A stretch of DNA of 31,651 nucleotides from NCBI GenBank assembly GCA_020832725.1, contig JAFIEC010000255.1, forward strand, positions 1-31,651, read 5' to 3'. The notes under the pieces are model-generated. The model saw only the letters and a list, made by a program, of their open reading frames with translations, ran no database searches and was not told the DNA's origin. Positions 22,070 to 30,282 of the stretch are shown piece by piece (position 1 is the first letter of the stretch; the number at the start of each line of letters is the position of its first letter). The position numbers were made by a program, and so were the translations under genes. Source of the DNA: Paracoccaceae bacterium (GTDB lineage: Bacteria; Pseudomonadota; Alphaproteobacteria; Rhodobacterales; Rhodobacteraceae).

Positions 22070-23566
22070 ATGAACGCAAATGTCGCCCCCGAGCGGGTTG
22101 TCAGCCTGATTGACGGGGAATGGGTGGATGCGCGCGGCCCGCGCCTTGCCATACATTACCCCGCAACCGGCGCCCAGGTTTCCGAGCTGGCCGAAGCCGA
22201 TGCCGAGGAGGTGGATCGCGCGGTCCGCGCCGCCCGCCGCGCCTTCGAGAACCGCAGCTGGAGCCGGATGCCCGTGGAGGCGCGTCAGGCGCTGCTGATG
22301 AAATGCCACGATATCGTGCTGGCCCATGCCGACGAGCTTGCCCTTCTGGAATGCCTCAACCTTGGCGTTTCGCTGCGCGAACTCAAGGAGCGCCACATCC
22401 GGCGCGCGGCGTTCAACTTCCGCTTTTTCTCCGAGGTGATCGGGCAGGGCGCGGGCGAGGTCTACGACCAGACCGCCGGATATCGCAGCATCGTCGTGCG
22501 CGAGCCGGTGGGGGTGGCCGCCCTGATCGCACCGTGGAACGCTCCGACTGCGCTTGCCTCGATGAAGGTCGCGGCAGCCCTCGCCTTCGGCAATACCTGC
22601 GTGCTCAAGCCCTCCGAGCAGACGCCACTGGCGCTGGCCCGGTTCGTGGAGCTTCTGCATGAGGCCGGCGTGCCGCCCGGTGTGGTGAACCTCGTCAACG
22701 GTCGCGGTCCGGTCACCGGCGCGGCGCTGGTCGCCAATCCGGAGGTCGACCTGATCAGCTTTACCGGTGGCACCGAGACCGGGCGGGCCATCATGGCCGA
22801 GGCGGGGCGCAGGCTGAAGCCGTGCACCATGGAACTGGGCGGCAAGTCGGCCAACATCATCTTTGCCAGCGCGGACTACGACCGCGCCCTTGACGCGGCC
22901 CTTGCATCGATCTTCTCCAACAACGGCCAGCAATGCCTCGCAGGCTCGCGCATCCTGGTGGAAAAGCCGATCGCAGATCGCTTCATCGCCGATTTCACCG
23001 CCCGCGCGGCGCGCATCCGCATCGGTGACCCGATGGACGAAGCGACGGAACTGGGCCCGCTTGCCTCGGCCGGGCATCGCGATCGGGTGCTGTCCTATGC
23101 GGGGATCGCCCGTAGCGAGGGCCTTGAGATCCTTCATGGCGGTGCCGCGCCCCAGGGTCTGCCGGAGGCGTTGTGGGGGGGCTATTTCGTGCAGCCCACC
23201 GTGGCGCTTGCCCCCACGAATGGGGCCCGCACCTGCCAGGAAGAGATCTTCGGCCCCTTTGCTACCATCCAGGTCTTTGACGGCTATGCCGAGGCGATGG
23301 ACAAGGCCAACGACACCGCATTCGGCCTTGTGTCCTATGTCTGGTCCGACCACCTGCCCACGATCGAGCGGGCCACCCGTGACCTGCGCTCGGGCGTCGT
23401 CTGGGTGAATACCACCATGACACGGGAACTGCGTGCGCCCTTTGGCGGCTACAAGGATTCGGGTGTGGGCCGCGAATCGGGGCCCGCCTGCCGGGACTTC
23501 TATACCGAGGCCAAGACGATCACCGTGCCGGCCGAGCCGATCACCCCGCGCCGCCTTGGTGCCTGA
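22070..23566 (+). CDS. NAD(P)-dependent aldehyde dehydrogenase
   Basis: The product (498 aa) is a full-length ALDH-superfamily enzyme oxidising an aldehyde to an acid. Asn157 in APWNAP, Glu255 in MELGGKSANI and the nucleophile Cys289 in NNGQQCLAGSR are all present, with the cofactor-binding FTGGTETG at residues 231-238. The ATG at 22070 has GAGG at 22060-22063; the open frame upstream lies in the divergent promoter region. It resembles semialdehyde-type dehydrogenases of aromatic pathways. Its position opposite the monooxygenase suggests they serve one pathway, but no substrate can be read from sequence. It ends at a strong hairpin shared with apt. Confidence 0.88.
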   Translation: MNANVAPERVVSLIDGEWVDARGPRLAIHYPATGAQVSELAEADAEEVDRAVRAARRAFENRSWSRMPVEARQALLMKCHDIVLAHADELALLECLNLGVSLRELKERHIRRAAFNFRFFSEVIGQGAGEVYDQTAGYRSIVVREPVGVAALIAPWNAPTALASMKVAAALAFGNTCVLKPSEQTPLALARFVELLHEAGVPPGVVNLVNGRGPVTGAALVANPEVDLISFTGGTETGRAIMAEAGRRLKPCTMELGGKSANIIFASADYDRALDAALASIFSNNGQQCLAGSRILVEKPIADRFIADFTARAARIRIGDPMDEATELGPLASAGHRDRVLSYAGIARSEGLEILHGGAAPQGLPEALWGGYFVQPTVALAPTNGARTCQEEIFGPFATIQVFDGYAEAMDKANDTAFGLVSYVWSDHLPTIERATRDLRSGVVWVNTTMTRELRAPFGGYKDSGVGRESGPACRDFYTEAKTITVPAEPITPRRLGA

Positions 23567-23573
23567 GCTGACC

Positions 23574-23597
23574 ATCCGGCCCCCAATGGGGCCGGGT
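23574..23597. terminator. Bidirectional hairpin between the aldehyde dehydrogenase and apt
   Basis: CCGGCCCC (23576-23583) and GGGGCCGG (23588-23595) pair perfectly around a 4-base CAAT loop, extendable by a T-G wobble and an A-T pair. It fills the 36-base space between two convergent stop codons. No T tract follows on either strand, so termination may need Rho or other help, but position and stability fit a shared terminator. Confidence 0.6.
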
Positions 23598-23602
23598 GCA
23601 TG

Positions 23603-24136
23603 TCAGTGCCCGTCGAAGGCGCACAGGGCATGGACCTTCATGCCCATCTCCTGCAGCCTTCGCGCGCCGCCCAGGTCGGGCAGGTCGATGACGAAGGCGC
23701 ATCCCGCCACCTCGCCACCCAGCCGCTCGATCAGCCTGATGCCGGCTTCGGCTGTGCCGCCGGTTGCCAGAAGGTCATCCACCAGCAGCACCTTCTCACC
23801 GGGCTGAATGGCATCGTCATGCACCTCCATCACCGCCTCGCCGTATTCCAGCGTGTAGTCCTGGGCGATGGTGGTGCCGGGCAGTTTGCCCTTCTTGCGG
23901 ATGGGCACAAAGCCGGTGCCAAGCTGGTGGGCAACGGCACCGCCGAGGATGAACCCCCGCGCCTCCAATCCGGCCACCTTGTCGATGCGCAGGCCCGCAT
24001 AGGGCAGCAGCAACTGGTCAACCGCCATGCGAAACCCGCGCGGGTCGGCAAAGAGCGTGGTGACATCCCGGAAGAGGATACCTTCCTTGGGGAAATCCAC
24101 GATGGTCCGGATGTAGTCCTCGATGGCCTTGCTCAT
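23603..24136 (-). CDS. apt: Adenine phosphoribosyltransferase
   Basis: This 177-residue type I phosphoribosyltransferase converts adenine and PRPP to AMP. The PRPP-binding motif VLLVDDLLATGGTAEAG lies near residues 114-130, preceded by GLEARGFILGGAVA and the hood region near GTGFVPIRKKGKLP. Length is typical. Its start overlaps the stop of mtnP as ATGA, so both are made from one transcript. The logic is direct: the phosphorylase releases adenine and this enzyme salvages it. The gene faces the aldehyde dehydrogenase, with the hairpin at 23574-23597 between them. Confidence 0.95.
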   Translation of the reverse strand: MSKAIEDYIRTIVDFPKEGILFRDVTTLFADPRGFRMAVDQLLLPYAGLRIDKVAGLEARGFILGGAVAHQLGTGFVPIRKKGKLPGTTIAQDYTLEYGEAVMEVHDDAIQPGEKVLLVDDLLATGGTAEAGIRLIERLGGEVAGCAFVIDLPDLGGARRLQEMGMKVHALCAFDGH

Positions 24137-25008
24137 GCCAGAACCCTCCCGGCGATGGCGTCCAGCCGGGCGACCATCGCCGGGTCGCGCAATTCTGGGG
24201 CGGTCAGCAGGGCATGATCCAGCGCGCGGTCGCAGCCATGGGGGCAGGGCGCGCGGTCGGGCCCCAGCAGGGCGGGCAGCCGGCGGATCAGCCCTCGCGC
24301 CTTGTCGGCGTTGCCGGTCAGTGTGGCAATGATGGAGGTGATGTCGACGGCCCCGTGATCGGGGTGCCAGCTGTCATAGTCGGTGACCATCGCGACCGGG
24401 CAGTAGCAGATCTCCGCCTCCCGGGCGAGGGCGGCCTCGGGCATGTTGGTCATCCCGATGACATCCGCGCCCAGAACCTCGCGGTAGAGCTTCGATTCCG
24501 CCATGGTCGAAAACTGCGGCCCTTCCATCGCCAGATAGGTGCCGCCTCTGTGTACGGTAATTCCGGCGTCGCCTGCTGCCGTCTCCACCGCGTCGGCCAG
24601 GCGGGGGCAGGTGGGATGGGCGATGCTGACATGGGCGACGCAACCGGGGCCGAAGAAGCTCTTGTCTCGATGCACGGTGCGGTCGATGAACTGGTCAACC
24701 AGCACGAAATCGCCCGGCGCCATTTCTTCCCGGAAGGAGCCGCAGGCCGAGACTGCGACGATATCCGTCACGCCCAGGCGCTTGAGCGCATCGATGTTGG
24801 CGCGATAGGGCACGGTGGAGGGGGTATGCACATGCCCGCGCCCGTGGCGCGGCAGAAAGGCGATGCGCACGCCCTCCAGCCGACCGACGAGGATCTCGTC
24901 CGATGGATCGCCCCAGGGGCTGGCGACTGCGGTCCATTCCGCCGCCTCGAGGCCGTCCATCTGATAGACGCCCGATCCGCCGATCACGCCGATGAATGTT
25001 TCCGTCAT
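24133..25008 (-). CDS. mtnP: S-methyl-5'-thioadenosine phosphorylase
   Basis: The product (291 aa) is a trimeric-type purine nucleoside phosphorylase that splits methylthioadenosine into adenine and methylthioribose 1-phosphate. GVIGGSGVYQMDGL at the N-terminus is the phosphate-binding loop, VVSACGSFRE type sequence (AVSACGSFREEMAPGD) marks the base site, and the later MEGPQFST and GMTNMPEA blocks distinguish the MTA enzyme. The ATG at 25008 is favoured because it places the phosphate loop at the N-terminus; an in-frame ATG lies 7 codons upstream. The MTA comes from polyamine and homoserine lactone synthesis. apt follows by overlap. Confidence 0.93.
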   Translation of the reverse strand: MTETFIGVIGGSGVYQMDGLEAAEWTAVASPWGDPSDEILVGRLEGVRIAFLPRHGRGHVHTPSTVPYRANIDALKRLGVTDIVAVSACGSFREEMAPGDFVLVDQFIDRTVHRDKSFFGPGCVAHVSIAHPTCPRLADAVETAAGDAGITVHRGGTYLAMEGPQFSTMAESKLYREVLGADVIGMTNMPEAALAREAEICYCPVAMVTDYDSWHPDHGAVDITSIIATLTGNADKARGLIRRLPALLGPDRAPCPHGCDRALDHALLTAPELRDPAMVARLDAIAGRVLA

Positions 25009-25084
25009 GTGAGTCCTGCCTTGCACCATGCGCGGTCAGCCTAGCCGCCCCTCTGCCGCGCGAAAAGGGGCTGGCGGTGGCTCA

Positions 25085-25690
25085 TCAGGTCTTTGGACGA
25101 CCCATCTGGAAGACGTCCGCCACGGCGGCATAATCGCGATAGCCCAGCCGAGACAGCGGCTGAAAGCGGGTAATGTCGAAGCGCCCCTCGATGATGCAAT
25201 CGTCGCGCAGGTGGATGCCCGTCACCTCGCCGATCACAAGGAGGTTGTTATCGCCGCGCAGGTGCACGATCTCCACTTGGCGACATTCGAGATTGGCCGG
25301 CGCATCCGCGACCCGGGAGCAGGGGATCGTCTTGCATTCGGCGCGGTCGATTCCTGCCAGCGCGAACTCGTCTACCTCCCGGCCATAGGCACCCGAAGTC
25401 GCGTTCATCTTCTCGCGTGCGGCATATTCCACGATATTGGCGCAGAACACCCCGGTTTCGCGAATGTTGGAGACCGAATCCTTGCCGAAATCCCGGTCCG
25501 CCTTGGTTTCGGTGGAGGAAAAGATCACCTGCGGCGGCTCATAGGCCACTGCATTGAAGAAGGAATAGGGGGCAAGGTTCTCGCGTCCGTCCGCGCCACG
25601 CGTCGAAATCCAGCCGATGGGGCGGGGCGTGACGATCGCGCTGAACGGGTTGCGCGGCAGACCGTGGCCATCCTGTGGGCGATAGAACAT
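25085..25690 (-). CDS. Flavin reductase family protein
   Basis: This 201-residue protein has the FMN-binding split-barrel fold of the flavin reductase-like family. PRPIGWISTRGADGRENLAPYSFF near residues 22-45 (an ITPRPI-type start) and FGKDSVSNIRETGVFCANI are family blocks. Such proteins supply reduced flavin to two-component monooxygenases or act as flavin-dependent enzymes of unknown substrate. It precedes mtnP by 76 bases on the same strand, so cotranscription is possible. The nearby FAD monooxygenase is a one-component type that does not need it. No specific partner is evident. Confidence 0.82.
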   Translation of the reverse strand: MFYRPQDGHGLPRNPFSAIVTPRPIGWISTRGADGRENLAPYSFFNAVAYEPPQVIFSSTETKADRDFGKDSVSNIRETGVFCANIVEYAAREKMNATSGAYGREVDEFALAGIDRAECKTIPCSRVADAPANLECRQVEIVHLRGDNNLLVIGEVTGIHLRDDCIIEGRFDITRFQPLSRLGYRDYAAVADVFQMGRPKT

Positions 25691-25809
25691 GAGCCTTCTC
25701 CTTGGGCACCGTCCTAGCGCGGCCCCGCAGGCTTGGCCAGCGCAGGCCGCGCGTTGCCCCGGCATCGACCCCGTGCTAGGTGCGCGCCGCGTCGGGCAGG
25801 GAGGGCCGG

Positions 25810-26400
25810 ATGATCACGCTGGCACCCGAAAGCCCCGAGGATGTCGCCGAAGTGGAGGCGCTGTTCGACCTTGCCTTCGCGCCGGGACGCGAGGCGCTTT
25901 CGTCCTATCGGCTGCGCGAGGGCGTGGCGCCGGTCGCGCCATTGTGCCTTGTCGCCCGCGATTCCGGGGGCTGGCTGGCCGGGGCGATCCGGTTCTGGCC
26001 CGTGGCGCTGGGCGATGGGGGGGTCGCGGGGCTGCTGCTGGGGCCGGTCGCGGTTCACCCCACCCGTCAGGGCGAGGGGGTTGGCGGGCTTCTGATCGAG
26101 GACAGCCTGGCCCGGGCGCGTGCGGCCGGATGGCAGCGGGTGCTGCTGGTGGGAGATGCGCCCTATTACGGCCGCTTCGGTTTTGCCCGGGTCTCGGGGC
26201 TGGATTTCCCCCCGCCCACGAACCCGGATCGCCTGCTGGGCCTCGAGCTGGTGCCCGGCGCACTGGAGGGGCTGCGCGGGCCGGTCGCCAGATGGACCGG
26301 GCCCCCGTCACCGGAGCAGGGAGACACCGTGCCGCGCGCACGCACTGCAACTGGCGATGTACCACCAACCGACTGGCCGGCCCCGCGCCGACGGGTGTGA
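25810..26400 (+). CDS. GNAT family N-acetyltransferase
   Basis: The product (196 aa) is a small GNAT-fold acetyltransferase. GLLLGPVAVHPTRQGEGVGGLLIED at about residues 77-101 contains the acetyl-CoA pyrophosphate-binding loop (here QGEGVG, the Q/RxxGxG/A motif), and DAPYYGRFGF at about 115-124 is the motif B region of the YhbS-like group. The start at 25810 gives the usual N-terminal strand. The last 25-30 residues are rich in Pro, Arg and Thr and lie beyond the normal fold, so the tail may be disordered. It stands alone, divergent from the flavin reductase gene and convergent with ptsP. The acceptor is unknown. Confidence 0.8.
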   Translation: MITLAPESPEDVAEVEALFDLAFAPGREALSSYRLREGVAPVAPLCLVARDSGGWLAGAIRFWPVALGDGGVAGLLLGPVAVHPTRQGEGVGGLLIEDSLARARAAGWQRVLLVGDAPYYGRFGFARVSGLDFPPPTNPDRLLGLELVPGALEGLRGPVARWTGPPSPEQGDTVPRARTATGDVPPTDWPAPRRRV

Positions 26401-26432
26401 CGCGGCGACTTGGTGCGGCCCTGCAGGCCCGT

Positions 26433-28676
26433 CTATTTCGCGATCCACTGCGTCAGCGCCTCGCGGGCCGACGTCGCGCCCGCTGCCTCTGCCGCCTCGA
26501 CCACGCCCCGCACCTCGCCGAGATCGGCGCGGCGCAACAGGTGCTTGATCGGCCCGACGGAGGCCGGGCGCATCGACAGGCTGCGAAACCCGATCGCGGC
26601 GAGGCAAAGCGCCTCCAGCGGGCGCCCTGCGTCTTCGCCACAGAACGACACCGGCGTTCCGTTTGCGGTGCACCGGGCCAGAATCTGGCGCAGGAAGCTC
26701 AGATAGGAATAGCTCAGCACGTCATAGCGCCGCCGAACCAGCTCGTTCTCGCGGTCGGCGGCAAAGAAGAACTGCCGCAGGTCGTTCCCGCCGATGGAGA
26801 TGAAATCGACCTCGCGGAAGAAGCGGTCCGAGGCAAAGGCAAGAGAAGGCGTCTCGAGCATCGCGCCAACATGCAGCGTCTCGGGCACCTCAAGGCCCCG
26901 TGCGCGCTCGCGCTCCGCCTCTTCGCGCAGGCGGTCACGGGCCTCGAAGAACTCGGCGGCCTCGGTCACGAAGGGGAACATCACCCGCAGCGGACGGCCT
27001 GCCGCCGCGCGCAGAAGCGCCTGCAGCTGCATCCGCAGGATACCGCGCCGGTCCAGCCCCACCCGGATCGCGCGCCAGCCCATGGCCGGGTTGGGCTCGT
27101 TGGGGCGGCGCATGTAGGGCACCACCTTGTCCGATCCGATGTCGAGGGTGCGGAACACGACCGGCAGGCCCTGCGCCGCATCGAGGACACGCCCGTAGAT
27201 CGTGACAAGTTCGGAGCGTTTGGGCACGGTGCGGCGCGTGAGAAACTGCAGCTCGGTGCGGAACAGGCCAACGCCTTCCGCCCCCGAGTCCTGAAGGCTG
27301 GGCAGATCGGCCATGATGCCCGCGTTCATGTGCAGCGACACGCGCACGCCATCGCGGCTTTCGGCGGGCTTGTCGCGGATGGTGCGATAGCGCTCCTGCC
27401 GTTCGGCCTGCATGGCCATCTTGTCACGAAAGGCCGCCGCGACGCTCTCCTCGGGGCGCAGATGCACCACACCGTTGTCGCCGTCGATGATGATCGCGTC
27501 GCCGTTAAGCGCCTCTGTGGTGATGCGGGGGGCGTGGACGATCAGCGGAATTGCCAGTGCGCGCGCCACGATGGCGGCATGGCTGCCCACCGAGCCTTCC
27601 TCAAGGACCACGCCGCGCAGCTTCCGCCCGTATTCGAGCAACTCGCCCGGCCCGATATTGCGGGCGACAAGGATCGGATTCCTCGGCATCTCGCCGACTG
27701 CGGTCTGGCCCTGGCCGGTCAGCAGCCGCAGCAGGCGGTTGGACAGGTCGTCGAGATCGGACAGACGGTCGCGCAGATAGGCATCGGGCACCCGCGACAG
27801 GCGCAGGCGCACGGCCGATTGTTCCTTTTCCACCGCGGCCTCGGCTGACAGGCCCCTCGCGATGTCCTCCTCGATCCGGCGGACCCATCCGCGGGAATTC
27901 GCGAACATGCGGTAGGTCTCCAGCACCTTCACATGGGCCGCGTCCGCCTGGCTGGCATCGACCACGCTCAGCATGTCCTCGACATTGCCGCGCAGCCGGT
28001 CCAGCGCCTCGTGCAGCCGCGCGGTCTCGGCCACGGGGTCGTCGGCCACGGGATTGGTCACGACCACGCGCGGCTCGTGCAACAGGACTTGGCCTTCTGC
28101 GGTGCCTTCCTGCCCCACCCCTCCCCGGATCATGACCGGCAGCTTGTGCGGGGCGGCCAGCGCCTCCCCCTCTCCGACAAAGGCACCGAGCTCGCCCATC
28201 TCGGCCAGAACCATGGCCACGACCTCGAGGGCGTAGATCTCATCGTCACTATAGAGCCGGCCCTTGCGGGATTGCACCACCAGTACCCCGCGTGTCTCTC
28301 CAAGGCGCTGGATCGGCACACCGAGGAACGACGAATACACCTCTTCGCCCGTCTCGGGCATGAAGCGGAATCCCCGCTCTCGGGGCGCGTCGGCGCTGTT
28401 GACGGGCCTCGCCTCGCGGGCGACGCGGCCCACCAGCCCCTCGCTCAGGCGCAGCCGGGTCTTGTGCACGGCCTGGGGGTTGAGGCCCTCCGTCGCGCAC
28501 AGCTCCAGTGTCCGGAGGTCGCGCATGAGGTAGATTGAGCACACATCCGTGCCCATGTCGTCCGCGATCAGCCGCACGATCTGGTCGAGGCGCTTCTGCC
28601 CCTCGGCAACTTCGGCGAGTGAGTCGCGCAGGCGCCGCAGCAGGCGACGCGAATCCGATTGCGTCCTATGCGGCAT
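26433..28676 (-). CDS. ptsP: PEP-protein phosphotransferase of the nitrogen PTS (enzyme I-Ntr)
   Basis: This 747-residue protein starts with a GAF domain (about residues 15-160), then has the enzyme I phosphohistidine domain and the PEP-binding barrel. His366 in GSVGSHAAIVARAL is the phosphorylated residue, GLFRTELQFL marks the start of the barrel, and FCGEDAGRP near the C-terminus holds the catalytic Cys. The GAF domain defines enzyme I-Ntr, which phosphorylates NPr and then EIIA-Ntr to report nitrogen state and control potassium and other systems, rather than sugar uptake. It follows lysC by 23 bases, an arrangement common in alphaproteobacteria, and probably shares its transcript. Confidence 0.94.
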   Translation of the reverse strand: MPHRTQSDSRRLLRRLRDSLAEVAEGQKRLDQIVRLIADDMGTDVCSIYLMRDLRTLELCATEGLNPQAVHKTRLRLSEGLVGRVAREARPVNSADAPRERGFRFMPETGEEVYSSFLGVPIQRLGETRGVLVVQSRKGRLYSDDEIYALEVVAMVLAEMGELGAFVGEGEALAAPHKLPVMIRGGVGQEGTAEGQVLLHEPRVVVTNPVADDPVAETARLHEALDRLRGNVEDMLSVVDASQADAAHVKVLETYRMFANSRGWVRRIEEDIARGLSAEAAVEKEQSAVRLRLSRVPDAYLRDRLSDLDDLSNRLLRLLTGQGQTAVGEMPRNPILVARNIGPGELLEYGRKLRGVVLEEGSVGSHAAIVARALAIPLIVHAPRITTEALNGDAIIIDGDNGVVHLRPEESVAAAFRDKMAMQAERQERYRTIRDKPAESRDGVRVSLHMNAGIMADLPSLQDSGAEGVGLFRTELQFLTRRTVPKRSELVTIYGRVLDAAQGLPVVFRTLDIGSDKVVPYMRRPNEPNPAMGWRAIRVGLDRRGILRMQLQALLRAAAGRPLRVMFPFVTEAAEFFEARDRLREEAERERARGLEVPETLHVGAMLETPSLAFASDRFFREVDFISIGGNDLRQFFFAADRENELVRRRYDVLSYSYLSFLRQILARCTANGTPVSFCGEDAGRPLEALCLAAIGFRSLSMRPASVGPIKHLLRRADLGEVRGVVEAAEAAGATSAREALTQWIAK

Positions 28677-28699
28677 GGCCGGTCGCCCCGGGCATCGCC

Positions 28700-29929
28700 T
28701 CAGCCCGCCTTGTCGAGTTCGAAGGCGTCATGCAATGTCTGGACCGCAAGCTCCATGTACTTGCGATCCACAAGGACCGAGATCTTGATCTCGGAGGTGG
28801 TGATGACCTTGATGTTGATCCCTTCGTCGGCAAGGGCACGGAACATCCGCGCGGCCACGCCGGCATGGCTGCGCATGCCGATCCCCACGACCGAGATCTT
28901 GGCCACGTCGGTATCGGTCACGACATTGGCGAATGCGAGCCCGCCCTCGGCCGCCGCCGCGCGCAGCGCCTTCTCGGCGCGCGTGACCTGATCGACCGGG
29001 CAGGAGAAGGTCATGTCGGTGCGCCCCTCCTCGGAGATGTTCTGGACGATCATGTCCACGTTTACCCCCGCCTCTCCGAGGGGGCCGAAGATCGCCGCGG
29101 CGATCCCGGGCCGGTCCTCCACCGACAGCAACGTGACCTTGGCCTCGTCACGCGAATGGGCGATGCCGGAGATGATCCTGCTTTCCATGATGTCCTCCTC
29201 GTCGCAGACCAGCGTGCCGGGCGCATCGCCGAAGCTGGACAAAACCTGAAGCCGCACGCGATAGCGCATCGCAAGCTCGACCGAGCGTGTCTGCAGCACC
29301 TTCGCGCCGAGGCTGGCCAGTTCCAGCATCTCCTCATAGGAGATACGGTCAAGTTTGCGGGCCTTGCCGGTGATGCGCGGGTCGGTGGTATAGACGCCAT
29401 CGACATCGGTGTAGATGTCGCAGCGCTCGGCTCCGAATGCTGCGGCAAAGGCCACCGCGCTTGTGTCCGAGCCACCCCGGCCCAGCGTGGTGATCCGCCC
29501 CTCGGGGCTGATGCCCTGAAAGCCTGCGATCACCGCCACCTGCATGCCGGCCGCGAAACGCGCGTCGATCCGCTCACGCGGGATGGCCAGGATCCGGGCG
29601 GCACCGTGGGCCGAGGTCGTCTCCAGGGGTACCTGCCAGCCCTGCCAGCTGCGTGCCTCCACCTGCATCTCCTGCAGGGTCAGGGCCATCAGCCCGGCGG
29701 TGACATTCTCGCCCGACGAGACGACGGCATCGTATTCACGGGCATCCGAGAGGGCGGAGACCTCGTTCACCCAGCCCACAAGCTCGTTGGTGCGTCCGGC
29801 CATGGCCGATACCACGACAATCACACGGTGCCCCGCCTCGACCTCACGCAGGACCTTGCCCGCCGCATTCCGGATGCGGGCAAGGTCGGCGACGGAGGTT
29901 CCGCCGAACTTCATCACAAGGAGGGACAT
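28700..29929 (-). CDS. lysC: Aspartate kinase
   Basis: The product (409 aa) phosphorylates aspartate, the first step to lysine, threonine and methionine. VMKFGGTSVADLARI at the N-terminus is the kinase motif, GRGGSDTSAVAFAAAFGAE and YTDVDGVYTTDPRI complete the catalytic domain, and the C-terminal part from about residue 265 holds two ACT domains for feedback by end-product amino acids. The ATG at 29929 is followed at once by the conserved strand; an in-frame ATG at 29959 adds ten unconserved residues. It heads the lysC-ptsP pair. Confidence 0.95.
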   Translation of the reverse strand: MSLLVMKFGGTSVADLARIRNAAGKVLREVEAGHRVIVVVSAMAGRTNELVGWVNEVSALSDAREYDAVVSSGENVTAGLMALTLQEMQVEARSWQGWQVPLETTSAHGAARILAIPRERIDARFAAGMQVAVIAGFQGISPEGRITTLGRGGSDTSAVAFAAAFGAERCDIYTDVDGVYTTDPRITGKARKLDRISYEEMLELASLGAKVLQTRSVELAMRYRVRLQVLSSFGDAPGTLVCDEEDIMESRIISGIAHSRDEAKVTLLSVEDRPGIAAAIFGPLGEAGVNVDMIVQNISEEGRTDMTFSCPVDQVTRAEKALRAAAAEGGLAFANVVTDTDVAKISVVGIGMRSHAGVAARMFRALADEGINIKVITTSEIKISVLVDRKYMELAVQTLHDAFELDKAG

Positions 29930-30282
29930 GACCCATATTCCCGACTGGCCGACGGGCATGACGTTTACGCGCGCCCCGGGGCAAGGGCAAGGGCGGGGGC
30001 GCGGTGAATGAGGCCCGGCGAATCAGTGGGCATCAGAAATATGGTTCCCCGATGGGCGCGATATGCAAGAAAATGGACGTCTGTAAACCTTATTTTCGGA
30101 CAGTATCCGGAACGATGGCCTGAACGCGACTCGACAGCGGGAAGTCGGTCCATTGGCGCCATCCTGCGCAAGACAACCGTTCCATCCACCGCTCCGGGGG
30201 GCTTTGCAGGGGCGTCGCGTTCTCCCTAATTCTCGGCCACCGCGCCGCTTTCCGCGCCGCCAGTTGTCACCGGGAGTTTTCC
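29930..30282. other. 353-base intergenic region between lysC and the sulfurtransferase
   Basis: This divergent region should hold promoters for both sides. The middle (30040-30115) is clearly AT-richer than its flanks. On the minus strand TTTACA (30087-30082) and CATATC (30065-30060), 16 bases apart, are the best lysC promoter candidate, which would give a leader of about 120 bases. TTCGGA and TCCGGAA around 30095-30113 form an imperfect inverted repeat. No riboswitch, leader peptide or RNA gene could be supported. A 73-codon plus-strand open frame at 30008-30229 has no recognisable features. Confidence 0.4.

Noticed and set aside
22032..22073. 13-codon frame ending in an ATGA overlap with the aldehyde dehydrogenase start
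   Set aside because: It lacks a Shine-Dalgarno and shows how easily such overlaps arise when a gene begins ATGA; this also lowers confidence in the other short frames.
22025..23575. 516-codon minus-strand open frame opposite the aldehyde dehydrogenase
   Set aside because: The opposite strand carries all ALDH catalytic residues in order; this frame is a shadow.
25044..25075. GCCGCCCCT and AGGGGCTGGC hairpin with one bulge between the flavin reductase and mtnP genes
   Set aside because: The loop is 13 bases, there is a bulge and no T tract; it could be an intercistronic structure but is not a supported terminator.
25689..27848. 719-codon plus-strand open frame across the GNAT gene and opposite ptsP
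   Set aside because: It crosses several real genes in the wrong frame and has no coherent domain.
30008..30229. 73-codon open frame upstream of the sulfurtransferase
   Set aside because: No clear Shine-Dalgarno, no recognisable motif, and composition like non-coding DNA.
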